Below, piece after piece: positions 14,264 to 22,841 of a DNA stretch of 64,000 bases. The notes under the pieces are model-generated. The model saw only the letters and a list, made by a program, of their open reading frames with translations, was not told where the DNA came from and did no database searches. The DNA is taken from the NCBI GenBank assembly GCA_944350275.1, contig CALVOK010000019.1:20873-84872 (forward strand), read 5' to 3'. The stretch comes from an uncultured Clostridia bacterium. Its GTDB lineage: Bacteria; Bacillota; Clostridia; Christensenellales; UBA1242. Within the stretch, counting starts at the first letter, position 1, and the number at the start of each line of letters is the position of its first letter. A program made the position numbers and the translations under genes.

Positions 14264-16096
14264 ATGGGAAAAATTATTGGTATAGACTTAGGAACAACAA
14301 ATTCATGTGTAGCGGTAATGGAAGGTGGAAAACCAACCGTTATAGCAAATGCAGAGGGTGATCGTACCACACCTTCAGTAGTTGCATACACAAAAGAAGG
14401 AGAGAGACTTGTCGGCAAAGTTGCAAAACGACAGGCAATAGTAAATGCTGAAAATACAGTTCAGTCAATAAAACGTGAAATGGGTACAAATTATAAAGTT
14501 AAACTAAATGGCAAGGAATACACACCACAAGAGATTTCTGCTATGATTCTTTCAAAATTAAAGGCAGATGCAGAAAGTTATCTTGGTGGACCTGTGACAC
14601 AGGCAGTTATCACTGTACCTGCTTACTTTAATGATTCTCAACGTCAAGCCACAAAGGACGCAGGTAAGATTGCTGGTCTTGAAGTACTTAGAATTATCAA
14701 TGAACCAACTGCTGCCGCTCTTGCATACGGTCTTGATAAGGGCGAGAATTCAAATCAAAAGATTCTTGTATACGACCTCGGTGGCGGGACATTCGATGTG
14801 TCTATCCTTGAAATAGGTGATGGTGTATTTGAAGTTCTCTCTACAAATGGAAACACTCGACTTGGCGGAGATGACTTTGATAATAGAATTATTGATTTGC
14901 TCGTTGAAGAGTTTAAGAAAACTAACAATATTGACTTAATTCAAGATAAACTTGCTATGCAAAGACTTAAAGAGGCGGCAGAAAAGGCTAAAATTGACTT
15001 GTCAGCGACACCAAAAACTACAATTTCACTTCCATTCATTTCTGCTGACGCAACAGGTCCAAAACATATGGAATATGAACTCACTCGTGCAAAATTTGAC
15101 TCACTTACTGAGGACCTTGTAAAAGAGACAATTGACTGCACAGTTAGAGCACTCGCCGATGCAAAACTTGACAAAAACCAAATTGATAAGGTTGTTTTAG
15201 TCGGTGGTTCAACTCGTATCCCTGCTGTACAAGAGGCAGTTAAGAACTTTACAGGAAAAGAATCATACAAGGGTATCAACCCAGATGAATGTGTCGCTAT
15301 AGGTGCCGCTATTCAGGCAGGTGTCCTTGGCGGAGAAGTTAAAGATGTATTACTTCTTGATGTAACTCCACTTTCTCTTGGTATTGAAACACTTGGTGGT
15401 GTGTTTACTAAACTTATTGAGAGAAACACAACCATACCTACAAGAAAATCACAGATATTCTCAACCGCTGTTGATAATCAACCTGGCGTTGATATTCACG
15501 TTCTTCAAGGCGAACGAGAATTTGCAAATCAAAACAAAACTCTAGGTAGATTCCAACTTACAGACATCCCACCTGCACCAAGAGGAGTGCCTCAAATTGA
15601 AGTTACATTTGATATTGATGCAAATGGTATTGTTAAAGTTTCTGCAAAAGACCTTGGAACAAACAAAGAACAAAATATAACAATCACAGCATCTTCAAAC
15701 CTTAAAGAAGAAGATATTGAAAAAGCAATTAAAGAGGCTGAGGCTCACGCAGAGGAAGATAAGAAACGTAAGGAACTTGTTGAGACTAAGAACCAAGGCG
15801 ATAACCTTGTTTATGGACTTGAAAAGATGCTTAAAGACAATGGAGATAAACTTCAAGAGGAAGATAAGAAAAAACTGCAAGATGCTATTGAGAAAGCAAA
15901 AAGCGACATGGCGAGCGAGGACATTGATACAGTTAAGAAGGCAATTGATGAACTCACAAATGTTTCAAATGGCATAGTTTCTAAGATGTACCAATCTGCA
16001 AACCCTAATGGTGCTAATGGCAGTACTGAAGCCAATGGCAATAATGGAGATAACGGCTCTGACCCAGAAGTAGTTGTTGATGATGACAATAAATAA
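14264..16096 (+). CDS. dnaK: Molecular chaperone DnaK (Hsp70)
   Basis: A 610-residue Hsp70. The ATPase domain has [31 protein letters not shown] and [14 protein letters not shown]. The substrate domain follows the linker [19 protein letters not shown]. The helical lid ends in an Asn/Gly-rich linker and the terminal EVVVDDDNK; the EEVD-like acidic end is typical of bacteria. Two bases after grpE, with an AAAGGAGG Shine-Dalgarno. Length is standard. Acts with GrpE and with DnaJ encoded downstream. Confidence 0.99.
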   Translation: MGKIIGIDLGTTNSCVAVMEGGKPTVIANAEGDRTTPSVVAYTKEGERLVGKVAKRQAIVNAENTVQSIKREMGTNYKVKLNGKEYTPQEISAMILSKLKADAESYLGGPVTQAVITVPAYFNDSQRQATKDAGKIAGLEVLRIINEPTAAALAYGLDKGENSNQKILVYDLGGGTFDVSILEIGDGVFEVLSTNGNTRLGGDDFDNRIIDLLVEEFKKTNNIDLIQDKLAMQRLKEAAEKAKIDLSATPKTTISLPFISADATGPKHMEYELTRAKFDSLTEDLVKETIDCTVRALADAKLDKNQIDKVVLVGGSTRIPAVQEAVKNFTGKESYKGINPDECVAIGAAIQAGVLGGEVKDVLLLDVTPLSLGIETLGGVFTKLIERNTTIPTRKSQIFSTAVDNQPGVDIHVLQGEREFANQNKTLGRFQLTDIPPAPRGVPQIEVTFDIDANGIVKVSAKDLGTNKEQNITITASSNLKEEDIEKAIKEAEAHAEEDKKRKELVETKNQGDNLVYGLEKMLKDNGDKLQEEDKKKLQDAIEKAKSDMASEDIDTVKKAIDELTNVSNGIVSKMYQSANPNGANGSTEANGNNGDNGSDPEVVVDDDNK

Positions 16097-16159
16097 TATT
16101 AATACTATGTTTGTAGTAAGAAATTAGATAAACATATGTTTATGAGTAAGGAGAGAGTT

Positions 16160-16516
16160 ATGGAAACTAAGGATTATCTTGGTAAGATTGTGACTGTCAA
16201 AATGGATAGACCTCTTGGGAGCAAACATCCAAAACATGATTTTATTTATCCTGTCAATTATGGTTATATTCCAAACACTATTTCAGGTGATGGAGAAGAA
16301 CTTGATGCCTATGTACTCGGTGAGTTTAAGCCTCTCGCCGAATACACAGGAGTTGTCAAGGCAATTATTCACAGGATAAACGATAACGATGATAAACTTG
16401 TTGTGATGGCAAGCGAGAAGGATTACTCTGACGCCCAAATTAAAGCATTGACTGAATTTCAGGAACGATTCTTTGAAAGTGAGATAATAAGGGACTGCGA
16501 AAAACAAAAAGATTAA
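16160..16516 (+). CDS. Short inorganic pyrophosphatase-like protein
   Basis: A 118-residue protein with a reduced family I pyrophosphatase fold: VTVKMDRPLGSKHP, YPVNYGYIPNTISGDGEELDAYVLG (the metal-binding acidic motif) and EFQERFF. Classical enzymes are 170-220 residues, so this is the short variant seen in some Clostridia. Activity is likely but unproven. I start at ATG 16160, which has AAGGAGAGA upstream, not at the ATG at 16136. It sits between dnaK and dnaJ, an uncommon insertion in this operon, 15 bp before dnaJ. Confidence 0.75.
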   Translation: METKDYLGKIVTVKMDRPLGSKHPKHDFIYPVNYGYIPNTISGDGEELDAYVLGEFKPLAEYTGVVKAIIHRINDNDDKLVVMASEKDYSDAQIKALTEFQERFFESEIIRDCEKQKD

Positions 16517-16531
16517 TAAAAAGGAAAGATA

Positions 16532-17653
16532 ATGGCAAATAAAGATTATTATTCAGTGCTAGGAGTTGATAAAAATGCGAGCGAGGATGAAATTAAGTCG
16601 GCATATAGAAGGCTTGCAAAAAAATATCATCCCGACCTCAACAAAACTCCCGAAGCAGCGGAGAAATTTAAAGATATAAACGAAGCATACGAAGTTTTAG
16701 GCGACCCTAAGAAGAGGGCAAACTACGATCAGTTTGGCTCCGCTGACGGCAACCCATTTGGTGCTGGCGGTGCTGGTGGCGCTGGTGGTTTTGGCGACTT
16801 CTTTGGTGGTGGCGGTGGATTCTCCGATATTTTTTCTGACATTTTTTCTGCTTTTGGCGGAGGACATGGAGAAAAAGTTAGGCAAAGGGGAGCGGACATC
16901 AATATTGCTGTAAACTTAACTTTTGAAGAGGCTTGTTTTGGCTGTGTTAAAAATATAACAATAGGCAAACAAGATAAATGTACCGCTTGTAATGGAACGG
17001 GTGCTAAAAATGGTAGAGAGTTTTCTATCTGTCCTGAATGTAATGGAGCAGGCAGGGTCCGTTATCAACAAAACACTCTTTTTGGTACAACCATAAGGGA
17101 AGCAAGTTGCCCAAAATGTAATGGTAGCGGAAAGATTATAAGAGAAAAGTGTGCAGAATGCAATGGAAAGGGTGTAAAAAAGACAAATAAAACTATACAA
17201 GTTAAATTCCCTGCAGGAATAGACAATGACCAAACACTTAGGATGAAAGGCGAAGGAAATTCTCCTGGCGGAGATGGTGTAAATGGTGACCTTAATATAA
17301 GAATATCTGTAAGCCCTCATAAGATATTGATAAGAAAGGGAAAGGATTTGTATCTTGACCTCTATTTGCCTTTTACTTTAACTTTGCTAGGTGGCAAGGT
17401 GGACATTCCAACACTTGAAGGGAAATACACATTGACAATTCCAGAACTCACACCAAGTGGAACGGTAATGCGTCTTAAAAATAAAGGCGTAAAGGAACTT
17501 AATAGAGAAAATAGGGGAGACCTGCTAATCACTATTAAGGCAGAAACACCGAAGAGTCTTGACAAACAAACAAAAACAAAAATACAAGAACTTGCAAAAG
17601 AGATAGGAGATAATTCATATATAAAATACAATAATTTTTTGAAGAAAATGTAA
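16532..17653 (+). CDS. dnaJ: Co-chaperone DnaJ (Hsp40)
   Basis: A 373-residue type I Hsp40. The J domain (residues 4-68) has the HPD tripeptide in [10 protein letters not shown] Gly/Phe-rich linker follows (about 75-115). Four zinc-binding CxxCxGxG repeats then occur: [24 protein letters not shown] and CAECNGKG. The C-terminal substrate domains have the usual RGDLLITI motif as NRGDLLITI. It stimulates DnaK ATPase and delivers clients. Last gene of the heat-shock operon; a terminator lies about 110 bp downstream. Confidence 0.98.
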   Translation: MANKDYYSVLGVDKNASEDEIKSAYRRLAKKYHPDLNKTPEAAEKFKDINEAYEVLGDPKKRANYDQFGSADGNPFGAGGAGGAGGFGDFFGGGGGFSDIFSDIFSAFGGGHGEKVRQRGADINIAVNLTFEEACFGCVKNITIGKQDKCTACNGTGAKNGREFSICPECNGAGRVRYQQNTLFGTTIREASCPKCNGSGKIIREKCAECNGKGVKKTNKTIQVKFPAGIDNDQTLRMKGEGNSPGGDGVNGDLNIRISVSPHKILIRKGKDLYLDLYLPFTLTLLGGKVDIPTLEGKYTLTIPELTPSGTVMRLKNKGVKELNRENRGDLLITIKAETPKSLDKQTKTKIQELAKEIGDNSYIKYNNFLKKM

Positions 17654-17967
17654 TTTTTTAAATGCTTTTAACGACATAATCAAAAAATATTTAAATAATA
17701 TGAATAAAATTCTTAAAAATTGTTATAATAAAACTGTTTTAGACTTTTCAAAACTCCTTTAAAAAATATCTGACAAAAATCTGTCAGATATTTTTTTATT
17801 TATTTAGAATTTTATTTTATTTTTTACAGCATTTAATAGGAAAACTATAAATTCTTTCTATAAAATAAATTAATATAAAAATAAACAAAAAATAGAAAAA
17901 ATAAATTTAAAAATAAATATAAATAATTAGAATCTACATAAAAATTATATTTTTTTGATAAAAATTG
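17654..17967. other. Gene-free AT-rich stretch between convergent genes
   Basis: Extremely A/T-rich. Apart from the terminator at 17761-17797 I see no feature. Confidence 0.6.
17761..17797 (+). terminator. Terminator of the dnaJ operon
   Basis: TATCTGACA (17767-17775) pairs with TGTCAGATA (17782-17790) around AAAATC, followed by seven T. The A-rich upstream side makes it possibly bidirectional. Confidence 0.75.
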
Positions 17968-18489
17968 TCATTTTTTTAATATTTTTACTTCACAATTTTC
18001 AATGCTTTCAACTTCGTCATTTATATCTAAACCTAAAACATACCTTTTCAGCATCTTCCATACACCGCTGTGAGAGACTATCAAAATGTTTAATTTGCTT
18101 TTTTCAATGGTTTTAAAAAATTCGATGTTTCTGTTGTATAAATCTTGAAAGTCTTCTGCTTGGTATTTATGTGGATTTTTCATAAAATCCTCAATTTCTT
18201 CTTGTGCTGACTCGCTATATTTTCTCCCTGTTGCAATCCCTGCATTTTGCTCTTTTAATCTATCATCTTGAATAATTTTTACATTATGGTATTTATTTAT
18301 TTCTTGGCTTGTTCTATATGCACGAGAAAGTGGAGAGGAGTATATAATATCTATTTTGGTATTCTTTAGTTTATCTGCAGTTATAACCGCTTGCTTTATG
18401 CCCTCATCATTTAAAGGACTATCCAATTGCCCTTGAATTATGCCATTTACATTGCTATCTGTTTGTCCATGTCTTACAAAATATACCAT
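17968..18489 (-). CDS. Histidine phosphatase family protein
   Basis: A 173-residue phosphoglycerate-mutase-like phosphatase. Catalytic His lies in VRHGQTDSN; the second Arg in SSPLSRAYRT; the acid/base Glu in KEQNAGIATGR; the second His in IVSHSGVWK. Slightly shorter than the usual 190-210, lacking little but surface loops. Members dephosphorylate small metabolites or phosphoproteins; the substrate cannot be told. Shine-Dalgarno TAGGAGGT. Lies 20 bp after rsmE on the same strand and is probably co-transcribed. Confidence 0.85.
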   Translation of the reverse strand: MVYFVRHGQTDSNVNGIIQGQLDSPLNDEGIKQAVITADKLKNTKIDIIYSSPLSRAYRTSQEINKYHNVKIIQDDRLKEQNAGIATGRKYSESAQEEIEDFMKNPHKYQAEDFQDLYNRNIEFFKTIEKSKLNILIVSHSGVWKMLKRYVLGLDINDEVESIENCEVKILKK

Positions 18490-18509
18490 TTGACCTCCTA
18501 AAAATAATA

Positions 18510-19211
18510 TTAATTATTAGAGAATACTCCGACAAGTGTTAAAACTGCAGTTGTGGCAGTATCGCATCTCAAAATTCTTTTACCAAGTGAAAATGACTTA
18601 CCTCCAATATCTATAATTTTATTACTTTCTTTTTCACTGAATCCGCCCTCATTTCCTATTACAACCGCAATTTTTTCTTTGCCACTAACCCAATCTATAT
18701 TAAAGTTATTTGTTTTTTCATGCTCATTTGCAAATATTATCACATCAAAATCTCTTAATAAAACAAGCATTTTTTCAAAATCTATTAAATCATGTACGTT
18801 TACAAGTTTTGAACGTTCACATTGTTTGCAGGCTGATATGACTTGGTTGTCTACACGTTCCCTCTTTAAATTTTTAGTCATTGTATGCTCACTTGTGAAA
18901 AAGTATATCTCGCTTACACCAAGTTCAATTGCCTTAGGAAGTATTGCATCAAAATAATCTTTTTTAGGAAGCATTTGAAAAAGAACGATATTTCTTCGAG
19001 GCAGTGCAGGGCAAATTTTAATTTCATCTATTTTTAATAGACAATTATTTTTATTAAGTTTAGAAATTGTGCAATAATAGTCATACTCGTCATTAATGCA
19101 GGCAATAACCTTATCATCTTCTTGCATTCTTAGAACCTTTCTTAGATGGTCATATTCATTATCTTCAATTATAATAAAATCATTTTCTTTTCTACCAAAA
19201 AACCTTCGCAT
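18510..19211 (-). CDS. rsmE: 16S rRNA (uracil1498-N3)-methyltransferase
   Basis: A 233-residue SPOUT methyltransferase. N-terminal PUA-like domain (HLRKVLRM); the C-terminal knot contains VVIGNEGGFSEKE and LGKRILRCDTATTAVL, the SAM-binding signature of RsmE (the usual RILRxETA has Asp here). It methylates U1498 of 16S rRNA. Length is typical. Confidence 0.95.
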   Translation of the reverse strand: MRRFFGRKENDFIIIEDNEYDHLRKVLRMQEDDKVIACINDEYDYYCTISKLNKNNCLLKIDEIKICPALPRRNIVLFQMLPKKDYFDAILPKAIELGVSEIYFFTSEHTMTKNLKRERVDNQVISACKQCERSKLVNVHDLIDFEKMLVLLRDFDVIIFANEHEKTNNFNIDWVSGKEKIAVVIGNEGGFSEKESNKIIDIGGKSFSLGKRILRCDTATTAVLTLVGVFSNN

Positions 19212-19252
19212 AAAAACTCCTTAATCATTATAGCATAAAAATCTATGATTGC

Positions 19253-19283
19253 AAAATCCACAGATAAAAATCTGTGGATTTTT
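19253..19283 (-). terminator. Hairpin terminator for the Cys-rich gene
   Basis: AAAATCCACAGA pairs with TCTGTGGATTTT around six bases. It directly follows the minus-strand gene at 19285-19539; the T-run on that strand is short (TTTT). Confidence 0.6.
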
Positions 19284-19284
19284 G

Positions 19285-19539
19285 TTATTTATGCTTATTT
19301 GCGAGATAGCCTGCAAAGAAAAATATTAAATTTTGTGGCAGACATGATCTTGTGTTACAGCATTGTATTTGCTCAAGGGGATAGGGCTGAGAAAATGATG
19401 GTGAGCACGAAAAGTTATTAGGGTAAGAACAATGACAATTAAATGGAGGACAACTTGTCTGCCAAGAGCCATAGCAGGAGCAAGGACATCTGCAAAGGTC
19501 GACAAAACTGCCCATTCTATAATTTGTGTTGATTATCAT
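19285..19539 (-). CDS. Small cysteine-rich protein, unknown
   Basis: An 84-residue protein with 12 cysteines, mostly in residues 16-66 (CRCPCSC, CPPFNCHC, QCCNTRSC), plus many Pro, Ser and Tyr. The C-terminus is a short hydrophobic patch (LIFFFAGYLA) and a basic tail. An AAAAGGAGAA Shine-Dalgarno precedes the ATG, and a hairpin follows the stop, which argues for a real gene. Composition recalls spore-coat or metal-binding peptides, but I recognise no family. Confidence 0.6.
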   Translation of the reverse strand: MIINTNYRMGSFVDLCRCPCSCYGSWQTSCPPFNCHCSYPNNFSCSPSFSQPYPLEQIQCCNTRSCLPQNLIFFFAGYLANKHK

Positions 19540-19612
19540 GATTTCTCCTTTTAAGTAAAAATAATTTATAGGAATTAGTCTATTTTTTAGTTATTTTTAA
19601 TAGATTTAATCT

Positions 19613-20596
19613 ATGAAAGAGTTGTCTATAATTTTTGCAATAATTGGTACGGTGATAGGTTCTGGGTTTATAAGTGGGAAAGAAGTTGCAGTATTTTTTG
19701 CAAGATTTGGTTTTTGGTCAATTCCGTGTATATTTATTGCTTTTTTCTTATTTTGGTTTTTGTTTTATTCTATTTTAATTAAGGGGGACAAGATATTATT
19801 CAAACTGAAAAAATCTAAATTATTTATGATTATAAATGTAATTCTTTGTATAATTTTTACCTCTGCAATGTTTGCGGGTATTAATAATTTATTAATTTTT
19901 GATAATTTTTTTATAAATTTTCTGATTTTTTCGTGTATTTTGGCATTATGCACATTAATTTTTAAAAAAGGTACTACATTTTTAAATAAATTAAACTTTA
20001 TATTAATTCCCGTAATGCTTGTGATTTTTTTAGCATTACTATCAAGTAAATCAGCATTAAATTTTCAATTACAAGAAAATTTTCAATCAATTTGGTCGCC
20101 TTTTTATTGTGTTTTTTATGTCGTTCTAAATACATCAAATAGTTGCGTAATGCTTGCAAGTTTAGGAGAGGGGTTAAGTAGGAAACAAAAAGCACGAGCA
20201 AGTTTTTATTCATCACTCGTGCTTATGTTAATCCTGTTGTTTGTAAATATCATTTTACTTCAGCATTCTTCGCTTATTTCCTTAGATATGCCACTACTTT
20301 CATTATTTAATGGGTGGGAGAGAACTCTATTAAACATAATAATTTTTATAGGTTGTAGCACCACACTTTTTTCACTTATTTTTTCATCGTCTTTAACGAT
20401 TAGAGGGCTGTGCAATAATGAATTTTTAGTTTTTATTATAAGCATAGTGGTGCCGACCATATTAAGTTTAGTAGGTTTTGGTTTTATAATAACCTATCTT
20501 TATCCACTTGCTAGTATAGTAGGAATATTTTTATTATTAAATTTATTATTTGAAGAAAATATAAAAGTGCTAATAAAAGGGGGTAAAAAATTATAA
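19613..20596 (+). CDS. YkvI-like membrane transporter
   Basis: A 327-residue membrane protein with about 10 hydrophobic segments. The N-terminus, IIGTVIGSGFISGKEVAVFFARFG, matches the broken-helix start of YkvI-family proteins, which belong to the LeuT-fold/APC group. Substrate unknown. No Shine-Dalgarno is visible; AT-rich -10-like hexamers lie just before the ATG, so the message may have little or no leader. Transcribed away from the Cys-rich gene. Confidence 0.75.
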   Translation: MKELSIIFAIIGTVIGSGFISGKEVAVFFARFGFWSIPCIFIAFFLFWFLFYSILIKGDKILFKLKKSKLFMIINVILCIIFTSAMFAGINNLLIFDNFFINFLIFSCILALCTLIFKKGTTFLNKLNFILIPVMLVIFLALLSSKSALNFQLQENFQSIWSPFYCVFYVVLNTSNSCVMLASLGEGLSRKQKARASFYSSLVLMLILLFVNIILLQHSSLISLDMPLLSLFNGWERTLLNIIIFIGCSTTLFSLIFSSSLTIRGLCNNEFLVFIISIVVPTILSLVGFGFIITYLYPLASIVGIFLLLNLLFEENIKVLIKGGKKL

Positions 20597-20638
20597 CGTA
20601 TTAAAGTTTTCTTAATATAAATTTTAAATTTACTAAGT

Positions 20639-21454
20639 TTATCTTTTATATTTCTTTTCAAGTGGGCTTACCAAAAAGTACATTAAGGCAGCGAGGATAC
20701 AGAGAAGTGTTATGCTTGCCATTACTATATCAAGTTTGAGAATTTGGCTTCCATAATTTATTAGATAGCCAAGTCCTGCTTTGCTTGAAAGGTATTCTCC
20801 CATAATAGTGCCTACCCAACTCATTCCGACATTAATTTTAAGAACGGATACAAATTCAGGGATAGAATTAGGTAAAATAAGTTTAAAAAGTATTTGAAAC
20901 TTATTTGCGTGCATTGATTTCATGAGAAGTATTTTATCGCTATCACATGAGATGAATGCATTGAGCATAGATATTGTGGTAATAACAATACAGATAAGCA
21001 CACACATTACAACTGTTGCCCATGTTCCAGAGCCGACCCAAAAAATAATCATAGGTCCAAGAGCAATTTTTGGCAAACTATTTAAGATAATAAGGTATGG
21101 TTCCATTATTCGTCTAAGTTTTTCGCTCCACCAAAGCAAAATTGCAATGAAACTGCCCAGAATAGTTGCAATAATAAATCCAATTATGGTTTCATAAAGA
21201 GAAGTCCATATATGAATCCAAAGGTTGCCGTCACGTCCAAGGTCAATGATAGTATTTACAATTCTTGATGGACTTGAGAAGAAAAATGGGTCAATTACAC
21301 CATTGTCAGCAAGTAGTTGCCAAACTCCAAGGAAGAGAACGAACAAAGCAATTTGCCAAAACAAGACTAAAATTTTATCTTTTTTAATTCTTTTAAGATA
21401 CTGCTTGCGGGCTTTTGAGTAGGATATAACTTTATTTTTGTTTTTGCATTTCAT
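20639..21454 (-). CDS. ABC transporter permease (SsuC/TauC/ThiX type)
   Basis: A 271-residue inner-membrane permease with about six helices and the cytoplasmic EAA-like loop (MKSMHANKFQILFKLILPNSIPEFV). Family members import nitrate, alkylsulfonates, taurine or thiamine precursors. I use ATG 21454, which overlaps the ATPase stop (TGATG) with GGAGAA upstream, rather than a TTG 18 bp further out. Residues 1-30 are basic. No periplasmic-type binding protein is encoded nearby, so the substrate is open. Confidence 0.88.
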   Translation of the reverse strand: MKCKNKNKVISYSKARKQYLKRIKKDKILVLFWQIALFVLFLGVWQLLADNGVIDPFFFSSPSRIVNTIIDLGRDGNLWIHIWTSLYETIIGFIIATILGSFIAILLWWSEKLRRIMEPYLIILNSLPKIALGPMIIFWVGSGTWATVVMCVLICIVITTISMLNAFISCDSDKILLMKSMHANKFQILFKLILPNSIPEFVSVLKINVGMSWVGTIMGEYLSSKAGLGYLINYGSQILKLDIVMASITLLCILAALMYFLVSPLEKKYKR

Positions 21455-22209
21455 CAGACAAGATTTCTCCAAATCATCTCAAAATATTTGCCAAACTCTT
21501 TATCCTCACGTTTTGCAAGTGGAGTTTGCCCTTGGAATGAAATCTCGACTACTTCTTTAACTTTTGCTGGTCTTTTTGTCAAAATGATTATTTTATCCGA
21601 CATACTAAGTGCTTCAGAAATATCATGAGTGACTAAAAGGGCGGTTTTTTGTTCGCTTTTTATAATGTCATAGACATCATCACAAACCTTAAGCCTTGTT
21701 TGAAAGTCAAGAGCAGAGAAAGGTTCATCGAGAAGTAAAAGTTCGGGTTCAAGCACAAGAGTGCGGATAAGTGCAACTCTTTGACGCATTCCTCCACTTA
21801 ACTGGCGAGGCTTTTTGTTTTTAAAGTTGTAGAGGTCATACTTTTTTAATAGTTGCTCAGCAAAGGCAAGTTTTTCAGGGTCCTTATGTTTTTTTTGAAC
21901 CTCAAGGCCTAGAATGATATTTTGCCATATGCTACGCCATTCAAAAAGGTGGTCACGTTGGAACATATATCCAATTCTCCCATCATTTTTAGTGATAGGT
22001 TGCCCATTTAAAATAATTTCACCTTCAGAAGCGGTCAGCAGTCCAGCAGTTAGTGAAAGGATTGTGGTTTTACCACAACCGCTAGGCCCAACAATAGACG
22101 TGAAATCTTTTTCATATATAGAAAAAGTTATATCTTCAAGTGCATTGATTTCGCTCTCTTTTGTTTGGTAAAAATATTTAACATTTTTGAACTCTAGCAA
22201 AGACTTCAT
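21454..22209 (-). CDS. ABC transporter ATP-binding protein
   Basis: A 251-residue ATPase of the nitrate/sulfonate/taurine family. Walker A GPSGCGKTT, Q-loop MFQRD, signature LSGGMRQRVALIRTL, Walker B LLLDEPFSALD and switch His in VTHDISEAL are all intact. It energises the permease encoded downstream. First gene of a two-gene operon; start supported by TAGAGGTT. The 109-bp gap upstream is shared with the divergent capsid cluster. Confidence 0.93.
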   Translation of the reverse strand: MKSLLEFKNVKYFYQTKESEINALEDITFSIYEKDFTSIVGPSGCGKTTILSLTAGLLTASEGEIILNGQPITKNDGRIGYMFQRDHLFEWRSIWQNIILGLEVQKKHKDPEKLAFAEQLLKKYDLYNFKNKKPRQLSGGMRQRVALIRTLVLEPELLLLDEPFSALDFQTRLKVCDDVYDIIKSEQKTALLVTHDISEALSMSDKIIILTKRPAKVKEVVEISFQGQTPLAKREDKEFGKYFEMIWRNLV

Positions 22210-22318
22210 TTGTATAACCTCTACATTATCAGTTTAGCGAAAAATAAAAATAATGTGACTTTTTTTCAAAAAAAGTGGCATATACTATTGTTTTTTTGCA
22301 ATTTCAGATTATATAATC

Positions 22319-22636
22319 ATGGCGAGGTTGCTAAAAGGAGCGGATGTGGAAGAAGATGAGATCAGGAAAGCATTACTTAAAAGAGCACTAGGATATGACA
22401 TAGATGAAATTGTATCTGAGTATAGCCTCGACAAAGACGGGCAGGAGACATTGTCTAAAAAGAAGGTAACAAAAAAACATTATAGCCCCGACATCTCTGC
22501 GGCAAAATTACTGTTAGAACGATTTTATAGAACTTATGAAGATAGAGTGCTGGCTATGAGTGATGAAGAACTTGAGAGGGAAGAGAAGCGACTTGAAGAA
22601 CTTTTAAAAAAGGGGGAGAAAGATGGAAATACATGA
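22319..22636 (+). CDS. Small-terminase-like / phage HTH protein
   Basis: A 105-residue protein. KRALGYDIDEIVSEY followed by VTKKHYSPDISAAKLLLERF is the pattern of phage small-terminase-type proteins that precede portal genes (Ala-Leu-Gly-Tyr near the N-terminus, PD-x-AA before a helix). The last 30 residues are a charged coiled coil. No Shine-Dalgarno is seen and a TATAAT lies just before the ATG, so the exact start is uncertain. First gene of the capsid cluster, but no large terminase follows. Confidence 0.55.
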   Translation: MARLLKGADVEEDEIRKALLKRALGYDIDEIVSEYSLDKDGQETLSKKKVTKKHYSPDISAAKLLLERFYRTYEDRVLAMSDEELEREEKRLEELLKKGEKDGNT

Positions 22637-22841
22637 ATGCAAGCATCTCGTCAAATGCGACTTCTATGGTTGCAACAACTTGGCGAAATATAGTTTTTCT
22701 ACTAAAGGTATAATAAAACGAGACCTATGTTTTTGCGAGGAATGCTTAAAAGGGATGTATCAAGAAATTGCAAAATTGCAAGTACCAAAAGGACTAGAAA
22801 GTCCATTTAAACTTAATAAAAAGACGAGGAAGGTAAAATGA
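22623..22841 (+). CDS. Small zinc-finger-like protein in the capsid cluster
   Basis: A 72-residue protein with Cys/His pairs at both ends of its first half (HECKHLVKC, YGCNNLA, CFCEECLK), suggesting one zinc site. The C-terminus is basic. It overlaps both neighbours by a few bases and has a GGGGGAGAAAG Shine-Dalgarno. Function unknown. Confidence 0.65.
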   Translation: MEIHECKHLVKCDFYGCNNLAKYSFSTKGIIKRDLCFCEECLKGMYQEIAKLQVPKGLESPFKLNKKTRKVK

